64,000 bases of DNA from Kryptolebias marmoratus (lineage: Eukaryota; Chordata; Actinopteri; Cyprinodontiformes; Rivulidae). The notes beneath the pieces were generated by a model. That model saw nothing but the letters and a program-made list of their open reading frames with translations, was not told the DNA's origin and did not search any database. The stretch's first letter is position 1, and each line of letters starts with the position of its first letter. Positions 62,491-64,000 of the stretch are shown here, piece by piece. Made by a program: the position numbers and the translations under genes. The stretch spans positions 12,487,980 through 12,551,979 of the forward strand of contig NC_051450.1 in assembly GCF_001649575.2 (NCBI RefSeq). Reading direction: 5' to 3'.

Positions 62491-63349
62491 TAAAAAAGGT
62501 CCTAACTCACCCTTAAAACAGAATCTGGTGCTAAAATAACATTCCTTGGCAGTTTTTTGGACTAACTCAAGCTTATCTGCTTCACATTTTTCTCTTTTCA
62601 ACCAACTTCTGAAAATTTTACTTTTTAATTCTACTTCACAAATAACCTATTTTTTTACCATGTGCTTTTCTTTATTCTTCTCTCCTTTTGTAGCAGGTTT
62701 TCTCATGACAACGGTATTTATTCGGCCGAAGGGCATGGACAATTTTTATTTTTTTAATCGCGGGACTCAACAAAAGAATTAGGGGACTTTGTGTTCCACC
62801 TGCCTGCTGAATGACGAGGACTGAAGAGAGGAGCAACCCCCCAAAACCGCCCTCTTCCCACCAACTCTCCCAAAACTTCTCCTAAAGACCACCAATCGCA
62901 GCATTGTCACAACCCGAACGGCTCTTTTGAGCTGTCACAGTGAGAGTAGGGGGCACAGAGATGAATGGCACACCAGATGAAGCTAACATTTAGCCAAACA
63001 TGTGGGAACTCTATATCGAGACTCAATAATTACTCAATTTGAACAAAACTAAGTTGGGGATAAGAAGGAAAAGCAGAGAAAATATATGAATCTTCGTTCT
63101 CGGTTAGTTTTGAGAGACCAAGCAAAACATCCATCACTCCACCTGCTCTTCCTTATTATTTTACATTTTTCACAACTTATCGTACTGCTAGGCTGTGCTA
63201 CTCTGCTTGACGGGGGGAAATATTTTGCCAAGCCTTTCTAAGAAGAGCCAGTCGCCGGGGTTCCACAGCTGCTCACAATTACCTTTTGTTTGGACGGAGG
63301 CGGCAGGGCCGGGGCTACAGGGGTTAAAGTTGAGGCGAGTGTAGGGTTA

Positions 63350-63720
63350 CACCTGATAAGAGGTTAAGAGTTCTGGGGGCGAACTGAGAAAGCCCTGTAA
63401 TTATAACCACACAAAGAATGTGTAAGCAATATTATGATTCCAAGACAGAGATTAAGATCTAAAAAAGAGACCTTTTTATTCCTCTCCTCATCAAGTGAAT
63501 TATAAGATGTCTGTAGATTTAAGGGATGGACGATTCCTCAGGAAGGTTTTCAAGACAAACCGTGCGTTGTTCAAAGTCGTAATTACCCGAACATTACTGA
63601 GAAAAATCCACAATCACTGAGCCAAATTACATCCATGCTTTTTCCACAACTAACTTTTCTTCCTTGCTGCACCTTTAATGAATAAAGCAGCGCTGGCCAT
63701 CTGGGAATGAGCAAGAGTGA
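63350..63720. promoter_or_regulatory. Candidate regulatory block (intron 2)
   Basis: Non-repetitive sequence with CTGTAATTATAACCACAC near 63395 (homeodomain site beside a RUNX-like AACCACA), GTCGTAATTACCCG near 63577 and CCTTTAATGAATAAAGC near 63673. Looks like a conserved element; no alignment was possible. Confidence 0.3.
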
Positions 63721-64000
63721 GCGTGTTCCCAAGATGCTTCAGGATGCATTACCTTACCCACTTCCTGTGATAACTCCCATCTGGAGGCCAAGTCACAGCA
63801 ACGAATTTACCCTTTCCTGGGCTGTTCCTTTCCCATTCACACATGGGATGATGGCATTTGGCATCAGCAGAGTCAGAAAACACTCAGTCAAGCCACCAGC
63901 CCCAGTTCTTCGAGCAAATTCTCCACATCCAAAACCTTCCAAATCCTCTCACAGCTAATGAGCACAGCTGCAGCTTAAGATGTGGTGATCTCAACTCTCG

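Larger units (their letters stand above)
1..64000 (-). other. gli3: gli3 gene, internal part (exons 3-8 equivalents and flanking introns)
   Basis: The whole window lies inside one minus-strand gene. Six coding exons, read from high to low coordinates, join in frame and translate to the N-terminal half of GLI3, the Hedgehog-pathway transcription factor that is processed to a repressor or kept as an activator. GLI3 rather than GLI2 is indicated by [30 protein letters not shown] and TQRPVPGIP. The junction phases all agree. The ATG-bearing exon lies beyond position 64000 and the zinc-finger exons lie before position 1, so neither terminus of the protein is here. Exon numbers follow human GLI3; sizes are close to the human ones as I recall them (246/106/206/159/205/220 here). 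I infer a single teleost gli3 orthologue. Confidence 0.95.
46805..64000 (-). other. gli3: gli3 intron 2, at least 17.2 kb
   Basis: From the acceptor of exon 3 to the window edge I found no exon matching the GLI3 start-codon exon, so the intron extends past 64000. It contains candidates at 48800-49030, 51140-51440, 52070-53230, 61680-62290 and 63350-63720, one fish repeat unit (53395-53660), a degenerate repeat (58110-58306), a DNA-transposon relic (58400-59165) and a MITE end (62404-62490). The stretches 46850-48350, 49050-51100, 53700-57000 and 59200-60700 show nothing I can name beyond short homopolymers. Confidence 0.75.

Noticed and set aside
62886..62897. GACCACCAA, near the GLI-binding consensus GACCACCCA
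   Set aside because: One mismatch at an informative base, and such 9-mers are expected by chance in 64 kb. Autoregulation cannot be argued from it.
1..64000. A novel multi-gene system, CRISPR array, toxin locus or viral insertion
   Set aside because: Nothing beyond one host gene and common fish repeats can be supported. No retroviral or other viral coding sequence was recognised.

Overview
The window is vertebrate nuclear DNA, almost certainly from a teleost fish and probably a percomorph. It has short conserved exons separated by multi-kilobase introns, GT-AG splice signals, CA/GT microsatellites, and several repeat families typical of bony fish: a Tc1-like transposon, TTAA-flanked MITEs and a hAT-like MITE. 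There is no prokaryotic operon structure. No tRNA, rRNA, CRISPR array or intact mobile-element gene was seen.

The only protein-coding gene I can support is gli3, on the minus strand. It encodes the Hedgehog-pathway zinc-finger transcription factor. Six consecutive coding exons are present, in transcription order: 46559-46804, 27819-27924, 10793-10998, 7478-7636, 2446-2650 and 287-506. They match human GLI3 exons 3 to 8. Every junction has AG/GT signals and the phases agree across all five introns, giving about 380 codons of uninterrupted reading frame. This is the N-terminal, repressor-side half of the protein, including the SYGHL SUFU-binding motif. The start-codon exon (human exon 2) is not visible before 64000. 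The zinc fingers and C-terminal activator half lie beyond position 1.

Layout by region: 1-286 is the start of intron 8. Intron 7 (507-2445) holds a candidate conserved element. Intron 6 (2651-7477) holds a MITE and a strong regulatory candidate. Intron 5 (7637-10792) holds a homeodomain-site-rich candidate. Intron 4 (10999-27818) contains a LINE relic with a 46-bp perfect palindrome, several regulatory candidates, two copies of a fish tandem repeat and a CpG-rich block just upstream of exon 4. Intron 3 (27925-46558) contains a tandem-repeat array, an assembly gap beside a dead Tc1-like transposon, a hAT-like MITE, a TTAA MITE and more regulatory candidates. Intron 2 (46805-64000) is single-copy-looking DNA with several regulatory candidates and a few repeats.

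I found no new multi-gene system. The real interest is cis-regulatory. GLI3 introns are known to carry ancient enhancers conserved between mammals and fish. Many intronic blocks here have that look: balanced composition, dense TAAT/ATTA, POU and TALE-like sites, short inverted or direct repeats, and no low-complexity sequence. These are pattern-based calls made without any alignment, and they are scored accordingly.
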